A DNA stretch of 64,000 nucleotides, taken from positions 114,532,723 through 114,596,722 of the forward strand of contig CP136063.1 in assembly GCA_032622095.1 (NCBI GenBank). The letters are read 5' to 3'. Position numbers and translations under genes: made by a program. Below the pieces are notes generated by a model that saw only the letters and a program-made list of their open reading frames with translations, ran no database searches and was not told the DNA's origin. Of this stretch, positions 32,728 through 43,992 are shown piece by piece (position 1 is the first letter of the stretch; each line of letters begins with the position of its first letter). Source of the stretch: Siphonodentalium dalli. Lineage: Eukaryota; Mollusca; Scaphopoda; Gadilida; Siphonodentaliidae.

Positions 32728-34262
32728 AATTCATCAATGTAGGTCGATCGTTATCCAACACTTTCTCTCTTTTGAGAAATAGTGGCCATACTTAGCTGCA
32801 CACATCAAATTCATAGGTTTAGCAGAGTTTCTTGGTTACCGTGAATTTGCAATATAACCGTTACAATATCGTGTGAATTCTGTTGCCTATTTAGTTTACT
32901 ATTTGGATAAGTTCAGTCAATACCGTTCTGAATGTTCACATTCTTTGACCAACTGAATACTATTAAGGCCCTTCCAGACTGTGTTTTGCCATGCAGCAAA
33001 AGCATCGCTGGCATTTTCTTTGTCTATATATGGTGGTTGTGTTATTTGTGTGATTTTTAAAAAATGACTGCATGGTGCAGCGACGCACAATCACAGTCCA
33101 AAACTGACCTAGACAGAAATCTGTTGTGCTTCCAGTGTCTTCATTCTTTACTGTCATTGTAAAAGTCAGAATTAGTCGAACAATCGCAGAAAAATCGTGC
33201 AGTATGCACGCTGTTCCTCACTGCCAGATTGGGACAGTGACGTAATTATGTGGCAGAATTTTGTGTGAATTTTGCAATTTTATAGTGTCATACGCCATCT
33301 GCAGGCACCCATTGCATCCTTTGTGTTCTAATTAGGCAAATGGGCCCGATTCCCCACCACATGTGAAATAAAGATGCAAGAATTTATGAACAAAATCTGT
33401 GTGAAAATGGAGAAGGGCATATCACGCTGACCAGAAAAGATAACTCTGCAAAACCTCCTGAACTTGATTGGTTCAGCCAGAATTTAGGCTTCACCAGTAC
33501 CATACTTGAGACTTGTCTTAAAATGTATTGCTCACATTTAAATTGTATTCATGGAATTGTGCTGAAACTGAAAGGTATTAATTCTAAGCTGTCATTATTT
33601 CCATCTGAAATGAAACGATGAATACGGTGTGCAATTTGGGGCGATGTTTCTAGCATTCTCTGATGATTACGCTGCAATAATTCATAAAAAATAATAGGCA
33701 CGAGTAGCTATTTTTAGAATCTCCAATAAATGTTTCTCACAAATACTGCATGTGTATACCTGAATGAGAGGTGAGCATCTGATGACACATGACTGAATTC
33801 CCCATAGCAGCTCACTGTGGCATCCATATGACCTTGACACCAGTTTCGCCACATCTGTATGTATGGTTGCACCATACACGTGAGTAGATGAAATCTTGCT
33901 GTGCTTGAACAAATCTCATCTAACCTTAACGATCACTAGCTTATTTTAATTCATTGACTGCACATACCTCCAATTTTTAGTTGAATGCTTCAAAACAATA
34001 TAGACGTGTCTGCATTTGTGACCCTTGTGGCATGGTATTTGTTTAGAAACAACTGGAATAATCTTCTACAATGTTCTAAGAGTGATTTTCTAATCAGATA
34101 AAAAATTTCGATGTTTCAAAAATCACTACAATTGCATAATTTTTCACAATTTTTTTTTATTTTAACCATAAGTCTATCCGTTATTTGTATTGCATTCAAT
34201 GATTTTAGAGAAAACAGACATTGACTTGACATGGAATTTTCCAACTAGTACCTCTTCACATA
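32728..34262. other. 3' UTR and intergenic sequence
   Basis: Follows the stop codon at 32727. No gene identified. Some aataaa-like signals occur (e.g. aaataaagatgc near 33366), which could end the transcript. Confidence 0.35.
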
Positions 34263-34477
34263 CAGTAATACCCTAATTAATCGACTCCTTTAACCACAGC
34301 AGAATTATGGGTAACTTTTCAGGATTTAGTCGGAAATATGGCTTGTTGCCATTCATCAGAAAGCTCTTGGGGAGAGCCTTCCGATGAATGGCAACAAGCC
34401 ATATTTCCGACTAAATCCTGAAGAGTTACCCATAATTCTGCTGTGGTTAAAGGAGTCGATTAATTAGGGCATTACTG
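34263..34477. mobile_element. TA-flanked palindromic MITE, third copy
   Basis: cagtaataccctaattaatc ends with TA flanks; 215 bp, same full-length structure as 15144. Confidence 0.8.
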
Positions 34478-34544
34478 TACCTCTTCACTTGTAACTGTAG
34501 ATGTGCTGTGTTAGAAACTTGGGGATAAAACTGATATCAAATTA

Positions 34545-35366
34545 CAGTAAAACCTCTCAAAACTGAACACCCCTCAGACCGGCCCTTCTGTTCGGTTTAG
34601 AGAGGTATTCGGTTTATAGAAAATTGCACTACAATCGGAATGTATTGACGTTGTTACTAAGAGTTATCAAAGCACAACCAACTCATTATTGATTAATTTA
34701 ACTTTATTCAATAGAGTACCACATAAAATATTAATAACAATAAATATTAACTTAATACATGTATCGATAAGACAAGAAATATGGAAATGATAAAATGTAG
34801 GTAGGGCCTATAGTATTTTCGTACTCATGTATATGGGTAACAATTTAATTAGCGGTCTTTTGTTCGGCGGACATTTTGAACCGGATTATAAATGCAGGTG
34901 TCTGATTAGATAACTGTGTGCTTATTTCACACATTGAGTGAACAGTGGTGACTTCGCAGAGAATAGAGCAATGACACTTTGTATTTACACCAATCATTGC
35001 ATTCAGTTGGACTATTATTTTTATGACCACTGTCCAAACTAAACACTAATTCTCTAAAAGTACACGAGGGTAGTGTATTGTCACCAATACAGTTTTAATC
35101 AACCTGCAGTCACTAATACAACCTCGCAGAGTTGAATGTAGACCAGAAATTAAACATTGGTTCCGCTTTCGGATTTTGGAGGTAAAATTAATGTATTCGT
35201 TCACTTATGGACTAGAAAAGTCATCCGATGTTCAGAATAGAGAGGTTCTGGTTTACAGAGGTAATTTTTAGTGAGAATGCACTTGGGTGAATTCGGGACT
35301 GGACAGTTTGTTCAGTATGGATTGGGATTCGTTTTATGGAGGGTCCAGTTTGAAAAGGTTTTACTG
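34545..35366. mobile_element. pogo/Tc1-type non-autonomous element
   Basis: Ends cagtaaaacctctcaaaact and agtttgaaaaggttttactg, flanked by TA on both sides. 822 bp. Internal short inverted bits (ttcggtttagagaggt, agagaggttctggtttac). No transposase ORF. CAGTAAAACCTC-like ends with TA target fit pogo/Tigger-type elements. Confidence 0.75.
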
Positions 35367-35705
35367 TACTACTAAATAACTTCTTTCTTTAACTCAACTA
35401 TTTCTTTCTTGAATAGCAGCTACTACTGACCCATGTTTGAAGCCTTTTGACATGATGTTCTGACTGAAAATAACTAACAGACATGATTCACAACCTCATC
35501 AATGACTCAATCACATAACACTATTTATAACACACCCATTGTTCTATTCTATTAGTTCAAGACATGTGGTCATTTCTGACAGTTTGCTCAATGCGATCCT
35601 GGACTCTCCATGGATATATATGGCACAATTATGTTGCTATAGACGTAAAGAGAATTCCAGAAGTTTTTTAATATCAAAATCATTGCAAAACAATGAATGT
35701 CGATA

Positions 35706-35840
35706 AGAAAAGCTCAATACAATATCACTTTTGTTCATGTTTGCTGTGATCAGAAAAGCTCAATACAATATCACTTTTGTTCATGTTTGCGGTGATCAGA
35801 AAAGCTCAATACAATATCACTTTTGTTTGAGTTTGTGGCG
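35706..35840 (+). repeat. 46-bp minisatellite, three units
   Basis: agaaaagctcaatacaatat ... begins at 35706, 35752 and 35798; the third unit diverges at its end. Confidence 0.85.
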
Positions 35841-35882
35841 TGTAATAAATGTAGAGCTGCACTCGTGTTGGTTTTGTTTAAC

Positions 35883-36137
35883 CCTGTCATGACGGGAGCG
35901 GCGCTTGTGCAGCATTAAAGATCCTGTGACAGTGCATGGTCTTATATATGCGAGTCTCCCATAGGGAGCCTCACATATATAAGAGGATGCACTGGCTTTA
36001 TACAAGGTCAAAGTAAATATTGTTAGGCCAATGTATTCTCTTACATATGTGAGGCTTCCTATGGGACACTCTAATATAAGAGAATACATTGGGACAGGGT
36101 TTTCGCAAAGGTTAATTAAGCTCCAGTCATAGAAGGG
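35883..36137. mobile_element. TTAA-type double-hairpin MITE, opposite orientation
   Basis: TTAA on both sides (35879-35882, 36138-36141). Ends ccctgtcatgacgggagc and agctccagtcatagaaggg. Two tatatatgcgag-type hairpins. Confidence 0.8.
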
Positions 36138-36389
36138 TTAATGATTACCACACTCGAGCGGATTGCGGATGGATACCCACCCCTTGAGTCTCAGGCTCTC
36201 AGGGTATCCTTCTGCTCTCAAGCTATAATCAATAACCCAAAACAACTGTGCGGCTATTTATATTTATTGCCTCTCTCATAACGTGCATCTGATCTACATA
36301 AAACAATTCTTTGAGAAATGAAAGGCGGATACAATATGGTCATCAGATTTTAATTTCTGAATGATTCATGTCAAGATTAATGAAATTTT

Positions 36390-37545
36390 TAGTGATGTTC
36401 CGATAATGAAAAAGCCCATCGGACCGATTTCCGATAACTGGAGGCACAATCGGCCGATTTCCGATTCCGATGTTTATATATTTTGTGCGTTTGTTCCCAT
36501 AATGGACCAAAATACACCCATTGCACTCCATATCCCGGTATAGTTTCAAAGCCAAATACATAAAAATATATATATTATATAGTATTTCTGCCGACGTCAG
36601 TTGTGCGCTGCCTTTGATGTATGCCGGTAGTTGTTTTGACAAAGAGATCAAAGGTGCTGAATCAGAGTAACGTTATAACCGTAAGGGGAACACTTGCACG
36701 CAGTATAAAGGTCTTGATTGAATACTTGTTAGTTTCAACAATGTATGGAATGCGATGATTATTAACTACATTTAGAATCGTGGATAATAATTGGTGTCAT
36801 ATTTTTCTGAGATTTCCCAAATTCCCATTGGTCACACCTTTTGTCTTTTAATAACTGGTAAGATTTTATAGTTCCGCCTACTCAAATTTTGTTTTGCTAG
36901 ACCGCCTCCGAGTTCAACGTGGAGCTAAGCATATTTCATAGCGTACGCCGTAACTTGTAATGAGAGCAACATAACAATGGCGACTCGCGGAGCGACAAAA
37001 ATACATGCAATTTGGGACTACTTCACCATATTGTCCCTTACAGACGAAAAATCTAATTATGCCCCTCCTCACGTTGGTCATTATTGAAGACAGTTCTGAT
37101 CGCGACTGTACTAATTCATTCAGTGCGTGCTTCAAATTATTGATGTGACGTCACAGCATGGCACGTGCTCAACTGGAAACTACATGTGCATTGTAATGAG
37201 GTCAGTTGTTGAATCTATTTCGTATCCATGCGATTGAACCAATAACTTCATATTGCACGGGATATATCGAACAGGTGTATTGCCATGCTTATATATAATC
37301 ATACCAGACTGTTTGGACGATGCCAATAACTTCTTTTAGGCTGTTACAACTGCGTTTTACATTCAATACTACGGTTGTATTGTGTACGTTTATTAAAGCG
37401 TGCATATAGCGCTTAGATACTAGAATGTTTTTGTTTGTTTTGACAATCGGTAAAAGACGATGCTCAACTGCGAGGTACGATTAATATCTGATGGCCTATT
37501 ATCGGCTGATGGCCGATTCCTATTCTGATTATCGGAACATCACTA
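36390..37545. mobile_element. hAT-type element with exact 8-bp TSD
   Basis: Ends TAGTGATGTTCCGATAA and TTATCGGAACATCACTA, flanked by exact gaaatttt (36382-36389, 37546-37553). Subterminal repeats of cggccgatttccgat type near both ends. 1,156 bp; a 73-codon minus ORF at 36914-37135 shows no transposase motif. Non-autonomous. Confidence 0.88.
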
Positions 37546-37553
37546 GAAATTTT

Positions 37554-39490
37554 GTCTTGATCAAACCACACGACCACATTAAATCTGCAGTTGATTTGCC
37601 TGTGAAAGTTATTTATATCAACGATAATGCGAGAAACGGCTAATTTCTTCAGACTCAGTATGCGGTGCCGTTTGAGTGTGATTTTAATCAGAATTGGCGT
37701 CACTCTAAGTTAAAGTGACTCTACAAATTTTGCCAAAACTTTATGCCACTTTAAAATAACTGGTATATGCCTTTAACCATATTAGCTTTTTCATCACCTA
37801 ATTTTTTAGTTTTGCAATGTTAGAGTTGCTTGTCTATCGTTGGGTAATCTCATTGGTAGAAATTCACACTCTGATTATCAAAGATTATTAACCATATAGA
37901 AGACAAACTGAAGTGTCTGGTCTTGATATTTAATTGTGTTTATTCTTTCTTCAGTGAAAATGATTGTTTGCATTTCCTTTCAGTTGAGCATGCCTTACCA
38001 GGCATTAAAATTACATACTTAAAGATGTATTCAAGATTCCAGACCTACAGTTACATCAACATGCAAAATATTGTTTAACATAACTTTTCACTTTGTGAAT
38101 ATATTTTACAAACCAAACATGATATACAATTTACACCTTATACCAAAGCATTTAATTTTGTTATTGAAAGCTTAACAAACCCATTATCGATGCCACTCTT
38201 ATTCGTAGAAACTTGGAAGTAAATGGCTATAAAAAGATATTAATACATTTCATGAGTCACGGTCAGGGCACTTCTTGTTCCAAGTGTCTGTCTTATTTTA
38301 TATACTAGAATCTGAATGAGAAGTGAAACAGATTTCACAAAACTTGAACCCTGAATACAAGTATTGTTCTTGTTTGAGGTGAGATGCCCATCACACAATA
38401 TATCGCTGTCCATGATTTGGCACAAAAACTGGCCGTGGTCCTTTTCACTGTCCAAAATATTGAAATCACTAAATGTTCGTGAACTATTCGCCAATTTTTG
38501 TTATCTTGAACATATTAGAAATTTTTTACGACATCAGTAGACCATTTCTTGATGTTCTCTCTGCACCATTTCATATATATTACATAAATAAATAGAGAGG
38601 TTTAGATTGATAACAATTCTAACTTTTGCCCCATGAACGAGCATAACATATTTTAGATTGATAACAATTAAAATTTTGCTCATCAAGCAAACTATAATAA
38701 TTAATGGCCAAGGTGGGAAAGTATCATACAGGAGTCAGTCATCTATGTTCTATATCAACATAACACAGAAAATTAGCTAGTTGTCAATAAAAAACGAAAC
38801 ATGGGATACTAAAGACAGCATTAAATAAGGCTGCTACTCATTCATAATATTTATGCTCGGTGATGCGTAGAGTTTATAAACAGAATATAGTTGTTCCATG
38901 ATTGGTTATGATCTGCCGCCACACTTTGCCAAATAGTGTTCTCTAATATTTCTTGATGCTGAAGTTAGAAGTTTTCAATCTTAGCCTCTCTAATATACTA
39001 TATGAAACTTGCAATGAGCCATTTTGGATATAAGAACTAATTTGTATATGCCGTTTTTTTTAAACTGGACATATTATGTTATTGGGCTGTGCGTCCGTTC
39101 ACTTTTTTTATTTCCAGTTGAAAAGTTTGATAGCCTCAACTGAATGGAATTAAAATGTGGATTCACTAGTACAAAATACAGGTAAAGTTGGGTTCCGCCT
39201 GCCAATTTTCACCAGAGTTATGGCCCTTTGTTGGAATTACTGCATGCCTATTTTGTCATGCCCTAGCCCTATACTTATAATCATCTTGCTATTTTTCTTG
39301 CAGATTTCATAATCGTTGCCAAGAATAAGAGTTGATTTGTGCCACTTACCTTTTTAGCCATGCTGATATAAAACTCAGCTGGGTTTATAAGGAAACAAAC
39401 GCATTTGATGTCCAGTTCCAGTTCAAGGATCAGAGAAGAAGAGAGCATGAACATTCTATTTACATGTGAAAACCATGTCATATTTATTTT
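37554..39490. other. intergenic, mostly unrecognised
   Basis: No gene or exon. Around 39130-39250 is a member of the 'gttatggcccttt' repeat family. Confidence 0.4.
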
Positions 39491-39916
39491 CAAGCTTGCA
39501 ATACATGTAGTGTGTCTGTCATTTGCAGAATGAGGTCCCCAGAGGCTGAATTTAGTGATGCTATCCCGCACAGCAGTCTAAGATCACCAAATTCGCCCTC
39601 TAGGTACCTCATTCTGCTTAGGCCTTCTTTTGTCTCAAAGTAACATTGTTTTAGTTACTTTTTCTATTTTGGGAAGTTTCTATATCCTCTAATTTGCAAA
39701 AGATAAAATGTATAATCGAGGTGACTAATGGGTGAACATCACCGACTTTATACTGGGGAAATTCAATCTGATCCTTCTCGTATAGCAGTTGAGGCCTAAG
39801 CAGAATGAGGTTCCCAGAGAGTGAATTTGGTGATGCTAGCCCGCCATGCAAGATAGCATCACTAAATTCACCCTCTAGGGACCTCATTCTGTAAATGACA
39901 CACTATTTTCAGGCTT
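39491..39916. mobile_element. CAAGCC-family hairpin MITE
   Basis: Ends caagcttgcaatacatgtag and cactattttcaggcttg with internal gaggtccccag and gaggttcccag arms. TSD not recognisable. Confidence 0.65.
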
Positions 39917-40357
39917 GAATATTATGGTAAATTCTCATTCTAATTAAAAGCTCCTGGTAGTATACAATATAGAAAATGTCCTTCGTCAAAGCATCTTTGC
40001 CAAACTGCATTTGTAAAATATCTATGTTCGCATTGTTAATGTTTTCAAGAAACCAGCAGGTCTGAAGCTGTGTGAAGTGGATCAATTATTGATTTCCCAT
40101 AGAATCATTTTGTTTTAAATATAAATATGTTCTTTTAGCATTAAAAAAATGCAAAATATGGTCCAAATGATGTGGAAGATCATGTTTTCACACATTGACC
40201 ATATACTCTATCAATGTTATGTATTAGCTATCCAGTCAGTGTTTGTGGCAGCCAAAAAAAGGCACTAACAAACTTTTTAAATTGAAGTGCATTGGAAGGG
40301 CTGCATGGCAACCTGCTATTTTTTTTTATTACCCACAATGTCTTGATGAGTTTTTAA

Positions 40358-40565
40358 CCCTTTCAGTGCCAAGTCAGATTTTTGTATCAACCCATATTTC
40401 CTTGATCATTTTTCAAATTTATTGATTATAATAATGTGATACATTGATGGAAAGAGCTCTTACAGCTCTTTCCATCAAATGTATCACATTATTATAATCA
40501 ATAAATTTGAAAAATGATCAAGGAAATATGGGTTGATACAAAAATCGTACTTGGCACTGAAAGGG
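40358..40565. mobile_element. TTAA-type MITE, nearly perfect 208-bp palindrome
   Basis: ccctttcagtgccaagt reads inward to ggaaagagctc at the centre, and the whole arm is repeated in inverted form. TTAA flanks at 40354-40357 and 40566-40569. The full-length form of the copy at 29438. Confidence 0.85.
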
Positions 40566-40569
40566 TTAA

Positions 40570-41150
40570 GTAAACTTAATGATGCTTTATATCCAGGAAT
40601 TTCTAACTTAATTTGACTGGACACTGAAATGCTTATCTGTGATAAGTTATAATTTGAGCAGTATTATCAAATAAATATATAACTCATAATACTCATATAT
40701 CACCCATTTGTATGAACTGTCATTCATTTCATCAAAGTGCCTAATCCATTGTTATGTTCTTTATTCATATTTATATACTGTACTTTTTTGTTTTCCAGTA
40801 TGCGGAATTTCATCCACCATTTTTCAATTTATTTAATACCCATGTTATATATGCCTTGCTTCTACATATAGTGAATATCACTTATCTGGTATGACAACTT
40901 TTCACTAATTTTATGATTGGCATGATCAAATAAAGAGAATTGAAACACAAAACAGGGGATTTGCGTATGTGCATATAGCACATAAACTTGCTAAACAGTT
41001 ATTTTCATATACAAATTTGCAACAGTATTCCTATATATAAATAAAAGTTCGCAGACCACATGTCCCCCGAGTCGAGTGGTAAACTTCATGATTGGATTTG
41101 TTAGAAGGATACTATTTGCAACAATGTTATCTATTATATATTTTGGAAGA
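40570..41150. other. intergenic, nothing recognised
   Basis: AT-rich, no ORF or repeat identified. Confidence 0.35.
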
Positions 41151-41852
41151 TCTGTTTGTTTGTTTGTTTGTTTGTGTGTGTGTGTGTAATCGATGAACTC
41201 GAAAACGGCCGACCCGATTTCGATGAAACTTGGTATGTGGGGGTATTTTCGGGTCAGGAGTAACATAGGCCTATTGATTTTCAGATCCGAGGTAAACTTT
41301 TCACGTGCCGAGGTCAAATCTGTTTTTACGCCGTTTTGCGCTAATATATTTCAGTTCGGTGCTCACAAATCGATTCGATATAGCGCGAATAATAAATTGC
41401 CAGTCATATAATTTGCACGGTTAGAATCTGTGGCGCTTCATCTTTCCAATGATGTATCACACGCCTGTGTACGTTTAAAGTTTCTACCTTAATTATCGGG
41501 AAGAACGCAGGACCATGCTTCGCTCATCGAAAATCATTGCGTAAATATATTACGCCATCAACATATCGTGACGTGATCGCGTTAACTCTTAACTGGCCGA
41601 TGTCGCGTTAACTCATCACCGGCCGAGGTATCCGCAAATGACATTGGGCTATATATCTCGGAAACGGGTGGAGCTATCGACTTGAAATTTGGTATGTGAA
41701 TGTATCTTGCCCCGGATACGAATTTTATCGGGTCGCCGAGCCCGTGCGACGCCAGCTTCGCGCATGCGCAGACCAGATCTCGGTAACGGGTGGAGCAATC
41801 GACTTGAAATTTGGTTTTTGAATAGCCCGGACGAAGTCGGGTCACCTTCTAG
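41151..41852 (+). mobile_element. Helitron-like non-autonomous element
   Basis: Starts TC after a host A (TCTGTTTGTTTG), followed by (TTTG)n/(TG)n and ctcgaaaacggccgacccg. Ends with a small hairpin CCCGGACGAAGTCGGG, then tcacctt and CTAG before a host T. TC...hairpin...CTRR inserted between A and T is the Helitron signature. No Rep/helicase ORF. Internal atctcggaaacgggtggagc occurs twice. Confidence 0.6.
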
Positions 41853-41869
41853 TACACTATATAGATGTT

Positions 41870-42634
41870 ACCCAATCTCATCCAAAAGGCAAAAATGTTC
41901 CAAATTTTCTAAGTCGAAAACCCCCCAAAAATATGGAAAAAATGATATTTTGTATTAGCTATATAGATGTTGCAAATCACCAACATGTTAGGAACAATAT
42001 CCCAGAGTTTAAAATCTCTACATTTAAAACTGTAGGAGGAGTTGATTACACCTTGAAGGTACCCAATCTCATCCAAAAGGCAAAAATGTTCCAAATTTTC
42101 TAAGTCAAAAACCCCCCGAAAATATGGAAAAAATGATATTTTTTATTAGCTATATAGATGTTGCAAATCACCAACATGTTAGGAACAATATCACAGAATT
42201 TCAAATCTCTACATTTAAAACTGTAGGAGGAGTTGATTACACCATGAAGGTACCCAATCTCATCCAAAAGGCAAAAATGTTCCAAATTTTCTAAGTCAAA
42301 AACCCCCCGAAAATATGGAAAAAATGATATTTTGTATTAGCTATATAGATGTTGCAAATCACCAACATGTTAGGAACAATATCACAGAATTTCAAATCTC
42401 TACACTTAAAACTGTAGGAGGAGTTGATTACACCATGAAGGTACCCAATCTCATCCAAAAGGCAAAAATGTTCCAAATTTTCTAAGTCGAAAACCCCCTC
42501 AAAAATATGGAAATAATTATATTTTTGATTAGCTATATAGATGTTGCAAATCACCAACATGTTAGGAACAATATCCCAGAGTTTCAAATCTCTACGTTTA
42601 AAACTGTAGGAGGAGTTGATTACACCATGAAGGT
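41870..42634 (+). repeat. 191-bp satellite, four units
   Basis: Units start at 41870, 42061, 42252 and 42443 with cccaatctcatccaaaaggc and run through catgttaggaacaatatc and tgtaggaggagttgattaca. They are very similar to each other. Open minus-strand frames across each unit repeat with the satellite and are not taken as genes. Confidence 0.9.
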
Positions 42635-42705
42635 ACCCAATCACGGACGGACGGACGAGGGTCATTTCTATAGTCCTCCGACGGAAACGTCGGGGGACAA
42701 TTATA
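42635..42705. repeat. satellite edge with (GGAC)n and short hairpin
   Basis: ggacggacggacgagggtc followed by ctccgacggaaacgtcgggg, a small hairpin. This edge after a tandem core resembles the ends of pearl/HINE-type rolling-circle elements of bivalves (inference). Confidence 0.5.
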
Positions 42706-43130
42706 TGCAGACTCTCGATTGGCAGTTTTATTTTGGTATGTTTATCAGTGATGAATTTGGTCTGATGCATACATAGTTGGATTCTTGCCTTAATTCTGAG
42801 ATCAGTTTGGAGCATTGAAATGAGCCCCCAATATGCCTTTAATTTTCTTTCGTGAAGTCAAATATATGTATATTAAGATTTTCAAATTAAGTGAATAAGA
42901 GTTAACTTTATTCATATTTGCAACATAGTGATGAAAATTATATTACCAAAGCAATAATATATGCAAATTCCATATGAAACTGGGTATGCATAAATATTGT
43001 TACCCTATATCAAAAGTTTGCACTGCGCTGGTCTTACTTGTGATATTAGTGTGGCTTAGATCTGAAACTTCACAATTCTGTTGCTATTACCTATCCAGTT
43101 AGCTGAAATGTTTGTCACAGAGTCAATACT

Positions 43131-43396
43131 GTATCCCTTATTTACTAGTAAATACTCATTCCCTTAAGTAGTGTTCAGATATTAAGTTCAACACACGGCC
43201 ATAGGTCATTTGTTGCACTTAATATCTGAACATTTCTCACCAATTAATAAGAAAATAATCCATCTGAACGTGTGTTATCTGTCGGTCTGTCTGTCATCTT
43301 ATATTTCCTGAACATCCCTGCAGGTGAATAATAGGCCATTCAAATGAAACCATTTATAACTCATGGGAGAATCCATTTAGTAAAGAATGGGTTAAA
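43131..43396. mobile_element. TTTAGTAAAG-family MITE
   Basis: tatcccttatttactagtaa ... ccatttagtaaagaatgggt ends with gttcagatattaagttcaac inside; inverted relative to 13380. Confidence 0.6.
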
Positions 43397-43834
43397 TTTC
43401 AAAATTGTACAATTGCAATAACTTTGGACTCAACTGTAGTTATATTTCACTAGTAGGAGTATACTAGATCACAAACATGCATCCGTTGGTCCATTACTCA
43501 ACAACTATTCAGCTGATATCTATGACATTTGCAGGATACTTGACATACTGAATAATAGCTCCTACCAATTTTTGTTTACTGGCCCTCTCGACTTAAAATT
43601 TTGTGCAATTGCAATTCTTAAGCTGATTTTTATCAAATTTGTGGCTTTTCTTCCTCATCACATGCCCTACATTTGACATAGCTTATGGTGATGCACTCCA
43701 ATTTATATGGACCTTTTTCCAGTTTGCAGTTAATAATTTTGGTTGTTGTATTGGCACAGATTTTGTGTGTCAGACAAAAATAAAGGAAAGTTGGAATGCC
43801 AGCAACTTCAGTGCCACAACCTCTTGATCTTTCT

Positions 43835-43984
43835 CAAGCCTTGAAATAGTGTGTCTGTCATTTGCAGAATGAGGTCCCCTGGTGGGTGAATTTAGTGACG
43901 CTATCCTGCTGTGCAGGGTAGCATCACTAAATTCACACTCTGGGGACCTCATTCTGCAAATGACAGACACTATTTCAAGGCTTG
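43835..43984. mobile_element. CAAGCC-family MITE, minimal 150-bp hairpin with exact TSD
   Basis: CAAGCCTTGAAATAG ... CTATTTCAAGGCTTG, an almost perfect hairpin, flanked by atctttct at 43827-43834 and 43985-43992. It defines the true ends and 8-bp TSD of the whole family (hAT-type). Confidence 0.9.
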
Positions 43985-43992
43985 ATCTTTCT

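Noticed and set aside
41909-42815. Series of similar minus-strand ORFs (MEHFCLLDEIGYL...)
   Set aside because: They repeat with the 191-bp satellite, whose length is not a multiple of three; they are by-products of the tandem array.
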